From Phocaeicola salanitronis DSM 18170 (GTDB taxonomy: Bacteria > Bacteroidota > Bacteroidia > Bacteroidales > Bacteroidaceae): a stretch of 64,000 bases of DNA. Each line of letters opens with the position of its first letter. The stretch's first letter is position 1. Both the position numbers and the translations under genes were made by a program. This document shows positions 49,901 through 58,627 of this stretch, one piece after another. Below the pieces are notes generated by a model, which ran no database searches, was not told the origin of the DNA, and worked only from the letters and a program-made list of their open reading frames with translations. The stretch lies in assembly GCF_000190575.1 (NCBI RefSeq), contig NC_015164.1:3244501-3308500 (forward strand). Reading direction: 5' to 3'.

Positions 49901-50159
49901 TTGGGTAAAAAGCGGAGATTTCTTGAAAATCAACAACCTGCAAATCGGTTATAACGTCCCGGAGAAAATATTGAGACATGCCAAAATAGATGCAGCCCGC
50001 GTATACTTCTCCATTCAGAATCTTTGCACGATTTCAGGATATAACAAATACGGAGACCCTGAGGTAGGAAGTACAGAAAACTTACTTTACAACGGACTTG
50101 ACGTTGGCCGTTATCCCTATCCGCGCATATATACATTGGGACTGAATGTTAAATTTTAG
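46950..50159 (+). CDS. SusC/RagA TonB-dependent outer-membrane transporter (PUL2)
   Basis: A 1069-residue SusC: signal peptide (ending IAWGQ, ~residue 21), carboxypeptidase-regulatory-like domain ([22 protein letters not shown]), the [24 protein letters not shown] motif, plug ([36 protein letters not shown]) and a barrel ending GLNVKF. It would import xylan fragments. Here susC-susD are at the 3' end of the enzyme cluster rather than at its head. Confidence 0.95.
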   Translation: [1069 protein letters not shown]

Positions 50160-50190
50160 ATTGATGACATAACTATAATTCATAAAGACC

Positions 50191-52077
50191 ATGAAAAGAT
50201 TAATGAAATATATGAAAGTTTGCGCCGGCCTTCTTCTTATGGCAGGTACCAGTGCGTGTAATCATGATGATTTTCTCACCGTCGACTATTACGATATCAT
50301 AGATGGTGATATGATGTTCACGTCTATTGAAAATGCTGAATCCGGATTAATCGGTTGCTACGATATGTTTTATCCGAATAGCGATTATTGCGGGGATTGG
50401 GGACTGAAACCACAAATAATGTTAGGAGATCACCCTACATTAGATACCCAGGCAACGGCATGGGACCGCAACTACTGTATCCAAGCGTGGACCGCTGATG
50501 ATAATGATATAAGTAATGGCTGGAATCATGCATATCATGCCATTTCTCGTTGTAATACTTTTATTAAAGGACTAAAAGAAGCCGATTTCGAGGAAAGTGA
50601 TAAAGTAATGATGATGGCGGAAGCACGTGCCATACGCGCATGGTTCTATATGTTCCTCACCCAGTCATGGGGACGTGTTCCGATGCTTGACGAGGAGGAT
50701 ACTTATGCAACCGCTCCCAATAAGCCCCGCGCAGAGAACGAAGCAGCCATGTGGGACTTTATTATAGCAGACCTTCAGTATGCTGCCGACAACCTGACTT
50801 GGGCACCGCGCAATAACGAGGCGGGACGTGTCACGAAAGGAATGGCTACAGCCTATTTGGCCGAAGCCTATATGTGGAAAGCCTATAAACATAGTGCCGA
50901 TTATGCCACATACGATACATTTGCAACTCCTGATGAATCAGTAGAAACTTCTTCCTATCTGATAGCAGAAGAATTATTGAAATCAATCATCGACAGTGGG
51001 CAGTATGAACTGAATCCCTCATTCACTACATTATGGGATCCGGGAGCAGTCTGGACAAAAGAAGCTCTTTGGGAAGTCGTTTACCAGCGTTATGATAATG
51101 GCGGCGCATGGGGCGGACAATTTAATTATGACTGTAAACTATTGAACTTTTATTGTGCCTGTCCTGATTTAGGAGGCTGGGGCACGCTCTATCTATCATG
51201 GGAATGGTGGATGAGCTATGAAGACGGAGACCGTCGCAGAGACGCTTCCGGCATTACAGCGCCTGTGACAGACTTGATTCAGGAAAAAGGAGAAGTCGGA
51301 CATATCCGGCAATTATCCGATGGCACTTATGTGTCTACTCATCCCTACTTGCAGCAAGACATTACACATTCCACCTATAAAAGAGATGCAGAAGGCGAAA
51401 AAGCTCCGGCTATTTGGTCTTTGAAATGGTGGCGTACGACCCGTGCGGACTGGGGACAACATTACATTTCTCCGCTACAGATATACTACAAACGTTATGC
51501 AAATGTACTGTTGGATTATGCCGAATGCCGTTTCCGTAACCATGGAGCAGATGATGCGACAGGATGGGAATACATCGCACAAATCCGCGACCGTGCTTTT
51601 GGAAACAGGGAAGTCGGACGTAAGGCTGAACTTACCGCCATTTACTTGCCCTACTATCAAGAACAGTTTAACAATTATTACACAGACAGACCTGCCCCAA
51701 CTGAATATCCTATTCCTTTCCAAGAAGAAGCTGTAACAGTACCTGATGCACGTACTTACTACACCCAGGTGAAAAATGAAACAGGAATGAACTCACCTGT
51801 ATGGTTGGTAGCTTTGACAATGGAACGCCGCAAGGAATTCAATGCAGAATTCTGTCTGAAATTTGATTTGCAACGTTCCGGAGTGTTTGAAGATTATATC
51901 AATCACGTATATCCTAAGAATGTAGGTTATCCCGATTCTGATCCAGCAGCATTGAATGACTATCATTATTACCGTTCGTGGGATCACAACAACCGCCGGT
52001 TATTGTTCCCTATTCCAAACAACGAAATATTGAAGAATGATGCCATTTCAACTGAGGATCAAAATGCCGGATATTAA
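50191..52077 (+). CDS. SusD/RagB family outer-membrane lipoprotein (PUL2)
   Basis: A 628-residue SusD protein: lipobox GTSAC (C23), then NHDDFLTVDYYDIIDGDMMFTSIENAESGLIGCYDMFYP, TPR helices (ARAIRAWFYMFLTQSWGRVPML) and the C-terminal ERRKEFNAEFCLKFDLQRSG signature. It is longer than many SusD proteins because of loops between 250 and 420. No surface glycan-binding protein gene follows, which is unusual for a xylan PUL. Confidence 0.94.
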   Translation: MKRLMKYMKVCAGLLLMAGTSACNHDDFLTVDYYDIIDGDMMFTSIENAESGLIGCYDMFYPNSDYCGDWGLKPQIMLGDHPTLDTQATAWDRNYCIQAWTADDNDISNGWNHAYHAISRCNTFIKGLKEADFEESDKVMMMAEARAIRAWFYMFLTQSWGRVPMLDEEDTYATAPNKPRAENEAAMWDFIIADLQYAADNLTWAPRNNEAGRVTKGMATAYLAEAYMWKAYKHSADYATYDTFATPDESVETSSYLIAEELLKSIIDSGQYELNPSFTTLWDPGAVWTKEALWEVVYQRYDNGGAWGGQFNYDCKLLNFYCACPDLGGWGTLYLSWEWWMSYEDGDRRRDASGITAPVTDLIQEKGEVGHIRQLSDGTYVSTHPYLQQDITHSTYKRDAEGEKAPAIWSLKWWRTTRADWGQHYISPLQIYYKRYANVLLDYAECRFRNHGADDATGWEYIAQIRDRAFGNREVGRKAELTAIYLPYYQEQFNNYYTDRPAPTEYPIPFQEEAVTVPDARTYYTQVKNETGMNSPVWLVALTMERRKEFNAEFCLKFDLQRSGVFEDYINHVYPKNVGYPDSDPAALNDYHYYRSWDHNNRRLLFPIPNNEILKNDAISTEDQNAGY

Positions 52078-52101
52078 TGGGGAAACTATTAAATAAAACT
52101 T

Positions 52102-52139
52102 CCGGTTCCCAGCCCTCTTCGAAGAAAAGCGGGAACCGG
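52102..52139 (+). terminator. Hairpin after PUL2 susD
   Basis: A perfect 9-bp stem CCGGTTCCC/GGGAACCGG spans 52102-52110 and 52131-52139 with a 20-base loop. No T-run follows, so termination would be Rho-dependent or the stem protects the 3' end. Confidence 0.5.
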
Positions 52140-52185
52140 TTGGCCTTCGTTCTGTCCGCCGCACATTACAGGACTGTACTTCATT

Positions 52186-52335
52186 ATACTCAGATTATTT
52201 AAAAGGTCATTGTTATTATCTTCTCGCTTCAACGCGGATAGCTTCGTCTGGTGTAAGATTATTAATCTTCCGCTTGTAAGATTATTAATCTTGCAGCCTG
52301 AAGATTATTAATCTTACAGCGGATAAAGCTATATG
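52186..52335. repeat. Triple-dyad array 2 (inverted copy of array 1)
   Basis: AAGATTATTAATCTT at 52255-52269, 52278-52292 and 52301-52315, exact 23-bp period. The 150-bp flanks are the reverse complement of 18777-18926. Although the flanks are inverted, the dyads read the same on the plus strand, so in the aligned orientation all three centres differ (AAT versus ATT). The right edge coincides with the first codon of a truncated abiEii gene. Confidence 0.85.
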
Positions 52336-52932
52336 ATTGATTTTACCAAATACTTTCCTGCGATTATTGATGAGTTTGCCATCGTTGGCAGGGAAGTTGA
52401 GATTAAAAAGAAAGACAAAAAAAGTTTTGGTAAAGTCGAATCCGCTTTCTTGAAAGATAATACAGAGGTATATGACATCTCCTTTCAGGCGGAAAAATCC
52501 ATCAAAATAAAAATAGAAGTTGATACTCAACTACCTTTAAAGTTTAGAACGGAGCAGAAACTGCTTTTACAGCCTCATTCTTTTATGACGCGTTGTTTCA
52601 TTCTTCCGGATTTGTTTGCCGGAAAAATGCACGCATTGGTATACAGGGCATGGAAAAACAGAGTGAAAGGGCGTGATTGGTACGATTTCGAATGGTATGT
52701 CCGTCATAACGTACCACTTGATTTTAGCCATCTTGCCGAACGTGCACTCCAATTCAACAATGAAGTAATCACTCGCGATGTATTCATATCCCAATTAAAG
52801 GATAGACTGACTTCTGCAAACATCAATCAAGTAAAGGCCGATGTTCTTCCTTTTGTCAGGAATCCCAAAGAACTTGACATCTGGTCGACCGATTACTTTG
52901 TACAACTGGCGGATATGATTAAGTTTGAATAG
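52333..52932 (+). pseudogene. 5'-truncated AbiEii/AbiGii-type nucleotidyltransferase toxin
   Basis: A 199-codon open frame homologous to the C-terminal two thirds of AbiEii (DUF1814) toxins: LPDLFAGKMHALVYRAWKNRVKGRDWYDFEWYVRHNVPL and PFVRNPKELDIWS are characteristic. The N-terminal region with the GG(T/S) nucleotidyltransferase motif and its aspartates is absent: the frame begins at the FTKYFPAIIDEF region, directly at the edge of the triple-dyad element. No AbiEi antitoxin gene is present. It overlaps the convergent HTCS gene by 14 bases. Probably a non-functional remnant; residual expression is possible. Confidence 0.8.
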
Positions 52933-55900
52933 CGGATTTATTGGAGTGGCTATCCTTAGTGTCATGCTCTTTCAACAGTTTTTCCCGATACTCCATCGGA
53001 GACATCCCGAATTGTTCCTTGAATGCGGTAGAGAAACCGCTCAGCGAAGTGAAACCGACCAGATCGGCTACTTCGGAAATGGCATACCGCTTTTCACCCA
53101 ACAAGTCAGCAGCTTGTTGCAACCGGATGTTACGGATAAAGTCGCGCGTGGAAAGTCCGGTCAATTTCTTCAGTTTACGCCCCAGGTGCGAACGGTTATA
53201 GCCTACTTCGACCGCAATCTGCTCTACACTGATGTCCGGCTCACTCAAATGAGATTTGATAATCCGAATGGCACGTTCCACTAACCGGTCATCAGGAGCC
53301 TGCAGGTTGGGCTTTTCCTCGTCTTCCGCCCCCTGTAAGGCAGCAGGAGTGACATTCCGCAGATATTCACGGCTATGTATCAGATTTTCGACTGTATGGC
53401 GCAGAATTTTCATATTGAAAGGTTTGGTCAGGTAAGCGTCGGCTCCAGTTTCCAGCCCCTCAATGTTGTCTTCATCGCGCGTCTTGGCAGTAAGCAGAAT
53501 AATAGGAATATGCCTCTTGTGGAGATTCTGCTTCACCATACGGCATAGTGTCAGGCCATCCATTTCGGGCATCATGACATCACTGATAATAAGGGCAGGC
53601 TCCTGCTTGAAAATCACTTCCAACGCTTCTTTTCCATTGCTGCAAGTACCCACATGGTAGTCGGCGGCAAGTTCGCGGCTAATGTAATTGCGTATCTCTT
53701 CATCATCTTCCACGACAAGAATGTAATGCTTGACACGGGCATTTACCCGTCCAGCCGGCTGTTTATCCTCTGCAAGAGCTGTCGCAGGCAACTGAACGTA
53801 TGAATTACTTACCTCGTGAATGGTCTCGTCCGGAAGTGGCAAAGCCGCCATTTCATCTTTATGCAGATGTTCGTTACCGGCAGGGATGCGTACGATGAAA
53901 CGGCTTCCTTTTTCCCCATCGGGCTTGTTCTCGGCATGAATATGGCCGTGATGCAACTCGACCAGCGAACGGGTAAGATGCAGTCCGATGCCGGTACCTT
54001 TGTACGAGTCTTCCGTACTCGCTTGATAGAAACGTTCGAATATCCGTTCCAAGTCCGAAGGGGTAATGCCCTTACCGGTATCGGCAACCACAATCTCTAC
54101 ATAGCGATGCAGCGGTCCGTTCGTAGCGTTGTCTTCGCCATAGGATGCTGAAATTTCTACATGCCCGCCTTCGGGAGTGAACTTAAACGCATTCGAAAGT
54201 AGATTGAGAATGACTTTATCAAAGTTGGCGATATCCAACCAGACTTTCATCTCTGTCAGGTCGTTATGACGAAAATCCAACGTAATGTGTTTTTGTGCAG
54301 CCACCTCGGCAAACATGTCACATAAATCTCTGATGAATCCTAACAACTCCACTTCCTGATAGGTGAGTTTCATTTGATTCTTCTCGATTTTACGTATATC
54401 CATCAATTGATTGATCAGGCGCAAAATACGTTCGGAGTTTCGGTAAATGACGCGGTATATTTTCTGCCGTCCCTCATCCCTGTCATTGTGCATCAGTTGC
54501 TGCAAGGGGCTGATGATGAGTGTCATCGGTGTGCGTATCTCGTGCGAGATGTTAATAAAGAAACGTTGCCTGGTCTCGTTGATTTCTTCGCGATGAATAT
54601 GTTCCAACATTTTTTGCTGGGTACGGTAGTGGTTGCGTAAGAGCAGATAGGCACAGATAAGCGCTGCGATGGCAATCAGCACATAACCTGTTTTAGCCCA
54701 AACGGAAGCCCACCAGGCCGGACTGATGTGAATCGTAATCTCCCGGGAATCAGACTCGGTCAGGTAATCTTTCGCTTTGATGCGAAAATGGTAGGTTCCT
54801 GCCGGCAAGTCCACAAATGAAATGCGGTTGGCATCGGCAGGCAATTCGTTCCATACCGTATCGTTCATGGCATAGTAGTAAGTAAGCCTGCGGGCTGTAT
54901 TCAGTTCGACGGTAGAAAACTCAATGCTGAACGAGTTGTCGCGGTAAGACAGATAAAAATCATCGGCTTTGTGCACAGGGACACTGATGACTTCGTGCCT
55001 GCCCGAACGGGTTCCCACCCGCACAGGCTGGTCATGCAGATAGAAATCAGTGATACGAAGCTGCCATTTCTTATCTGGGACAATGATATCTTGCGGATTG
55101 AAATAAGTGACACCGTTGATACCCCCGAACCAGAGAGAACCGTCCTTACTGCGGAAAACGGCATTCTTGCAGAATTCATTGCCTTGAAGCCCGTCGTGAA
55201 CCGTATAATTGACAAAGCGCCGTTGGGGCAGGAAGAAGCGTGACAATCCCCGGTTAGTACTTATCCAAAGGCAATCACGGCCATCGAACAAAATACCATA
55301 GACCGAATTATGCGGCAAACCATTGGCTGTGGTATAAGTGGTCTGTTCCTGCTTCTTCCGGTTCCAACAAATAAGTCCGTCCGAAGTGCCCACCCAAAGA
55401 TTGCCTTCCCGATCTTCGCAAAGCGTGTAGATAATATGCGTCCCAAGCGTAAAAGAGACATTCAGGTCCTCTGTTTTTAAATCCACGCAGTAAAGCCCGT
55501 TATAGGTTCCTACATAGAGGCAGTTGTCCGTAGCCGAGTAAAGCAGACTACACGCCCAGTCATTGGTGATTTTCCCCTCCAGTTGAGGATAATTACGCAG
55601 TTTCCGGTTGCGCAGGTCATAACAAAACAGACTTCCGCCCATGGTGGCTATCCATACCCGCTTGTCGCCATCCTCGGCAAAAGCATAAACATTGCGTACT
55701 GCCTCCCACTTCTTATTTCCCGGTTCCCGCAAATAGGTGCAACGTCCGCTTTGGGTATCCAGAAAGGCTGCGCCATTCACAAATGAACCTAACCAAAGAT
55801 TGTGTTCGGAATCTTCATAGATGCTCATGAGAATAGGGGGGACAGAATGGGGCGTATTATTCGGAACATAATGCCGTCCCTGCTTGCCAGACTGTGTAAG

Positions 55901-57019
55901 TGCATAGAGGCCATCGTTATCCGTTCCTACGTACATTGTCCCATCACTGCTCTGATAAAGTGAAGTCACACAATGGGATCCGATCAGATTCCGGCTGACA
56001 GACTTGTAACCCAAGTATTTGAATCCGTTAGGGTGGGTAGGAATCATCATCACCCCTTTCTGATAAATGGCCAGCCAGTAATTTCCGGTACGGTCTTGAA
56101 ACATGAAATGCACTTTTGCCCGATGGGAGTCAATCCGGTCATCTTCTATCAGAAAGTCGGACAGCTGGTTGCCTTGAATGTCGAGTTGCTTTAATCCTTC
56201 CCCGTCCGTGCATATGTATAAGGTGTTCTGATCTGTACAGTAGATAGAACGTACCGATAACTTTTCGTCTGACAAATAAGAGAGGGAAACAAAGGTGTCC
56301 TGTTTTTTGTCATAACGGAACAAACCGTTACGCGGGCTTCCTCCATAGATGTTGCCCCATTTGTCTTCACATAGGGTCAAAATGGCGAAAGCGTGCTGGC
56401 CTTCATCGTAATGCCTTACCTGATTATCCGGTGACACCCGGTATATGCCGTCGCCTTCCTTGACCAGCCACAGATTGCCTGATTTATCTTCAAGGGCATA
56501 TTCTAACATCTCGGTAGGTACGCCTGCGGGCAATTTAGCCCATTGTATATGGAGTTCACCATCGGGTGTGATGTCCAGTTTGACCAAACGATTACCGGTC
56601 GCCCATATTTCCCCGTTCTTCCGCTGTAAGATATGAGTAATGAAGCTTGTGAATGGGGCTCCGCTTTCATCAGTAGCCAATCGGGAGAACGTATCTGTCG
56701 CTTCATCATACAATTGCAAGCCGGCATAGGTTCCTACAATCAGCCTTCCTTTGTCATCTTCGAATATAACTTTCACATAGTTGTGTGCCAACGAATGCTC
56801 ATTGCCCGGTTCATGGCGGTAGACCGTGAATTTGACACCATCATAACGGTTGAGCCCGTCTTCCGTGGCAATCCATATCATGTTGTTGTGATCCTGATAG
56901 ATAAAATTAATCAGGCTGCTTGACAATTCCTCATCGGTCGTAAACAGACGGTGCGACTGAGCAAAGGAAGCGACCAGACTACTTAAAAGAAAAAGTAGGG
57001 TTAACACGATGTTTTTCAT
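52919..57019 (-). CDS. Hybrid two-component system sensor/regulator (HTCS) of PUL2
   Basis: A 1366-residue single-chain sensor-regulator: signal peptide (ending SFAQ, ~21), two periplasmic propellers of Reg_prop repeats (~25-680), a Y_Y_Y domain (~690-770), one membrane helix (TGYVLIAIAALICAYLLL), a histidine kinase with FFINISHEIRTPMTLIISP and the ATP-binding GTGIGLHLT, a receiver domain with ALIISDVMMPEMDG, and a C-terminal AraC-type HTH (EVGYNRSHLGRKLKKLTGLSTRDFIRNIRLQQA). These proteins bind an oligosaccharide in the periplasm and activate the neighbouring PUL. The 21-bp GTCRC arrays at 33063 and 45009 are candidate targets. Confidence 0.95.
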   Translation of the reverse strand: MKNIVLTLLFLLSSLVASFAQSHRLFTTDEELSSSLINFIYQDHNNMIWIATEDGLNRYDGVKFTVYRHEPGNEHSLAHNYVKVIFEDDKGRLIVGTYAGLQLYDEATDTFSRLATDESGAPFTSFITHILQRKNGEIWATGNRLVKLDITPDGELHIQWAKLPAGVPTEMLEYALEDKSGNLWLVKEGDGIYRVSPDNQVRHYDEGQHAFAILTLCEDKWGNIYGGSPRNGLFRYDKKQDTFVSLSYLSDEKLSVRSIYCTDQNTLYICTDGEGLKQLDIQGNQLSDFLIEDDRIDSHRAKVHFMFQDRTGNYWLAIYQKGVMMIPTHPNGFKYLGYKSVSRNLIGSHCVTSLYQSSDGTMYVGTDNDGLYALTQSGKQGRHYVPNNTPHSVPPILMSIYEDSEHNLWLGSFVNGAAFLDTQSGRCTYLREPGNKKWEAVRNVYAFAEDGDKRVWIATMGGSLFCYDLRNRKLRNYPQLEGKITNDWACSLLYSATDNCLYVGTYNGLYCVDLKTEDLNVSFTLGTHIIYTLCEDREGNLWVGTSDGLICWNRKKQEQTTYTTANGLPHNSVYGILFDGRDCLWISTNRGLSRFFLPQRRFVNYTVHDGLQGNEFCKNAVFRSKDGSLWFGGINGVTYFNPQDIIVPDKKWQLRITDFYLHDQPVRVGTRSGRHEVISVPVHKADDFYLSYRDNSFSIEFSTVELNTARRLTYYYAMNDTVWNELPADANRISFVDLPAGTYHFRIKAKDYLTESDSREITIHISPAWWASVWAKTGYVLIAIAALICAYLLLRNHYRTQQKMLEHIHREEINETRQRFFINISHEIRTPMTLIISPLQQLMHNDRDEGRQKIYRVIYRNSERILRLINQLMDIRKIEKNQMKLTYQEVELLGFIRDLCDMFAEVAAQKHITLDFRHNDLTEMKVWLDIANFDKVILNLLSNAFKFTPEGGHVEISASYGEDNATNGPLHRYVEIVVADTGKGITPSDLERIFERFYQASTEDSYKGTGIGLHLTRSLVELHHGHIHAENKPDGEKGSRFIVRIPAGNEHLHKDEMAALPLPDETIHEVSNSYVQLPATALAEDKQPAGRVNARVKHYILVVEDDEEIRNYISRELAADYHVGTCSNGKEALEVIFKQEPALIISDVMMPEMDGLTLCRMVKQNLHKRHIPIILLTAKTRDEDNIEGLETGADAYLTKPFNMKILRHTVENLIHSREYLRNVTPAALQGAEDEEKPNLQAPDDRLVERAIRIIKSHLSEPDISVEQIAVEVGYNRSHLGRKLKKLTGLSTRDFIRNIRLQQAADLLGEKRYAISEVADLVGFTSLSGFSTAFKEQFGMSPMEYREKLLKEHDTKDSHSNKSAIQT

Positions 57020-57291
57020 TCTGTTATCATTTAAGGTGCTTACTTAATAAAAATTATCCAAGCACAAAAATAATGAAAATACAGGAATCAGTCTCTATAA
57101 TTTCTCTCTAATTTCAAGTTTCCGAGAACAGCTAAAGCATTTGCTGTCTCCATATCCCGACAAAAGGCAATGCACGTGCAACTTCTTCCTGTGGCAACCG
57201 GCAGGAGACATCAGTTTCCGGCAAGCAAAGCTGCAAAAAAACGCTTCGGGAATGAGGATAAAAAAGACAGCATATATACTGCATCAATGGT
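57020..57291 (-). promoter_or_regulatory. HTCS upstream region with candidate -7 box
   Basis: On the minus strand TATTTTTG (plus 57065-57072) fits TAnnTTTG, about 45 bases upstream of the HTCS start. No -33 box is evident. The rest of this stretch shows no gene or clear repeat. Confidence 0.35.
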
Positions 57292-57352
57292 ACGATTAGT
57301 AATCGTAATGCTGCACGATTAGTAATCGTCATGCTGTACGATTAGTAATCGT
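57292..57352. repeat. Triple-dyad array 3 (23-bp period, different arms)
   Basis: ACGATTAGTAATCGT at 57292-57306, 57315-57329 and 57338-57352, exact 23-bp period with 8-bp spacers. Architecture and part of the flank (AGCTATAT at 57364-57371) match arrays 1 and 2, but the arms carry a compensated change (AAGATT to ACGATT with AATCTT to AATCGT) in all three units. The remaining bases to 57456 before the galE stop hold nothing I recognise. Confidence 0.85.
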
Positions 57353-57456
57353 ACCACCAACGCAGCTATATCTATCGTGTGAGTCTGTCTAAAAGATATA
57401 GGTTCTGACTTCTTTTAACTCCCGACTCACCTCCATAGTCAACGGTTAATCGGCTA

Positions 57457-58491
57457 TTATTGGATTCCGTTCTCACGCAATTTCAATTGCCAATCCCATG
57501 CCGAACGCAGGGTAGCCTCCAACGAAGTTTCGGCTTTCCAGCCTAATTCCTGGTTTGCGTAAGTCGGGTCTGCCCATACCTGTTCGATGTCTCCGGCACG
57601 GCGCTTGCCTATCTGATAATTCAGCTTCACTCCTGTAGAAGCCTCGAAGGCATGAATCAGTTCCAAAACCGAAACACCTTTTCCGGTACCGATGTTAAAT
57701 ACTTCTACCTTGTCTTTTTGCTTGTTGTCCAGAATACGGTGCATAGCTGTTACGTGAGCCTTCGCCAAGTCTACTACATAAATGTAATCACGGATACAAG
57801 AGCCGTCGGGCGTATTGTAGTCATCACCGAAGACGGTCAGCTTCTCGCGGATACCGATAGCGGTCTGGGTCAGGTAAGGAATCAGGTTCTGCGGAACACC
57901 ATTGGGCAATTCACCGATAAGGGCTGTCGGGTGTGCACCAATCGGGTTGAAGTAGCGCAACAGGATGGCATGGATGGGAGAACCGGAAGCAATCGTGTCA
58001 CGAATGATTTCCTCGTTGATTTGTTTGGTGTTGCCATAAGGAGATTCAGCTTTCTTGATAGGAGCTTCTTCTGTAACAGGAAGTTTGTCCGGCTGTCCGT
58101 ATACCGTGCAAGAAGAAGAGAAAATAATACCTTCTACATTATATTTCGGCATCAGTTCCAACAGATTGATGAGCGATACGATGTTGTTGCGATAATACAA
58201 TAAAGGCTTCTGAACCGATTCGCCTACCGCTTTGCTTGCTGCAAAATGGATAATACCTTTGATACCCGGATATTTGGCAAATACAGCTTCCAATTTTGCA
58301 TAATCCAAACAATCCACTTCCTCAAATGCCGGGCGGATTCCTGTAATTTTTTCGATATTATCCACCACATCAGCACGTGAATTTGATAGATTGTCTACGA
58401 TTACTACATCATACCCATTGTTTTGGAGTTCGACTACGGTGTGCGAGCCTATGTATCCCGTACCACCTGTAACTAAAATTCTTTCTTTCAT
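57457..58491 (-). CDS. galE: UDP-glucose 4-epimerase
   Basis: A 344-residue short-chain dehydrogenase/reductase that interconverts UDP-glucose and UDP-galactose in the cytoplasm. The NAD motif is GGTGYIGSH (residues 9-17); the catalytic Y152 and K156 lie in SPYGNTKQ, with the serine in FSSSCTVYG. The C-terminal GKRRAGDIEQVWADPTYANQELGW is typical of GalE. It could feed galactose released by PUL1 into nucleotide-sugar metabolism, but it also has general roles and is not linked to either PUL. Confidence 0.95.
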   Translation of the reverse strand: MKERILVTGGTGYIGSHTVVELQNNGYDVVIVDNLSNSRADVVDNIEKITGIRPAFEEVDCLDYAKLEAVFAKYPGIKGIIHFAASKAVGESVQKPLLYYRNNIVSLINLLELMPKYNVEGIIFSSSCTVYGQPDKLPVTEEAPIKKAESPYGNTKQINEEIIRDTIASGSPIHAILLRYFNPIGAHPTALIGELPNGVPQNLIPYLTQTAIGIREKLTVFGDDYNTPDGSCIRDYIYVVDLAKAHVTAMHRILDNKQKDKVEVFNIGTGKGVSVLELIHAFEASTGVKLNYQIGKRRAGDIEQVWADPTYANQELGWKAETSLEATLRSAWDWQLKLRENGIQ

Positions 58492-58580
58492 TTTTATAAG
58501 GTATTAATATTAGGTTATTGTTCTCTATTGGCAAAAATAACAAGAAATCTTGAAAAAGAGATGCATTAAAAACAAAAAAA

Positions 58581-58603
58581 GACGCAGATGAACGATCTGC
58601 GTC
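58581..58603 (-). terminator. Intrinsic terminator of the rnf operon
   Basis: A perfect 9-bp stem GACGCAGAT/ATCTGCGTC with a GAACG loop, followed on the minus strand by a T-rich run (complement of AAAACAAAAAAA at 58569-58580), 25 bases past the rnfA stop. Confidence 0.85.
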
Positions 58604-58627
58604 TCCTTTATTCTCTATGTGTTATCT

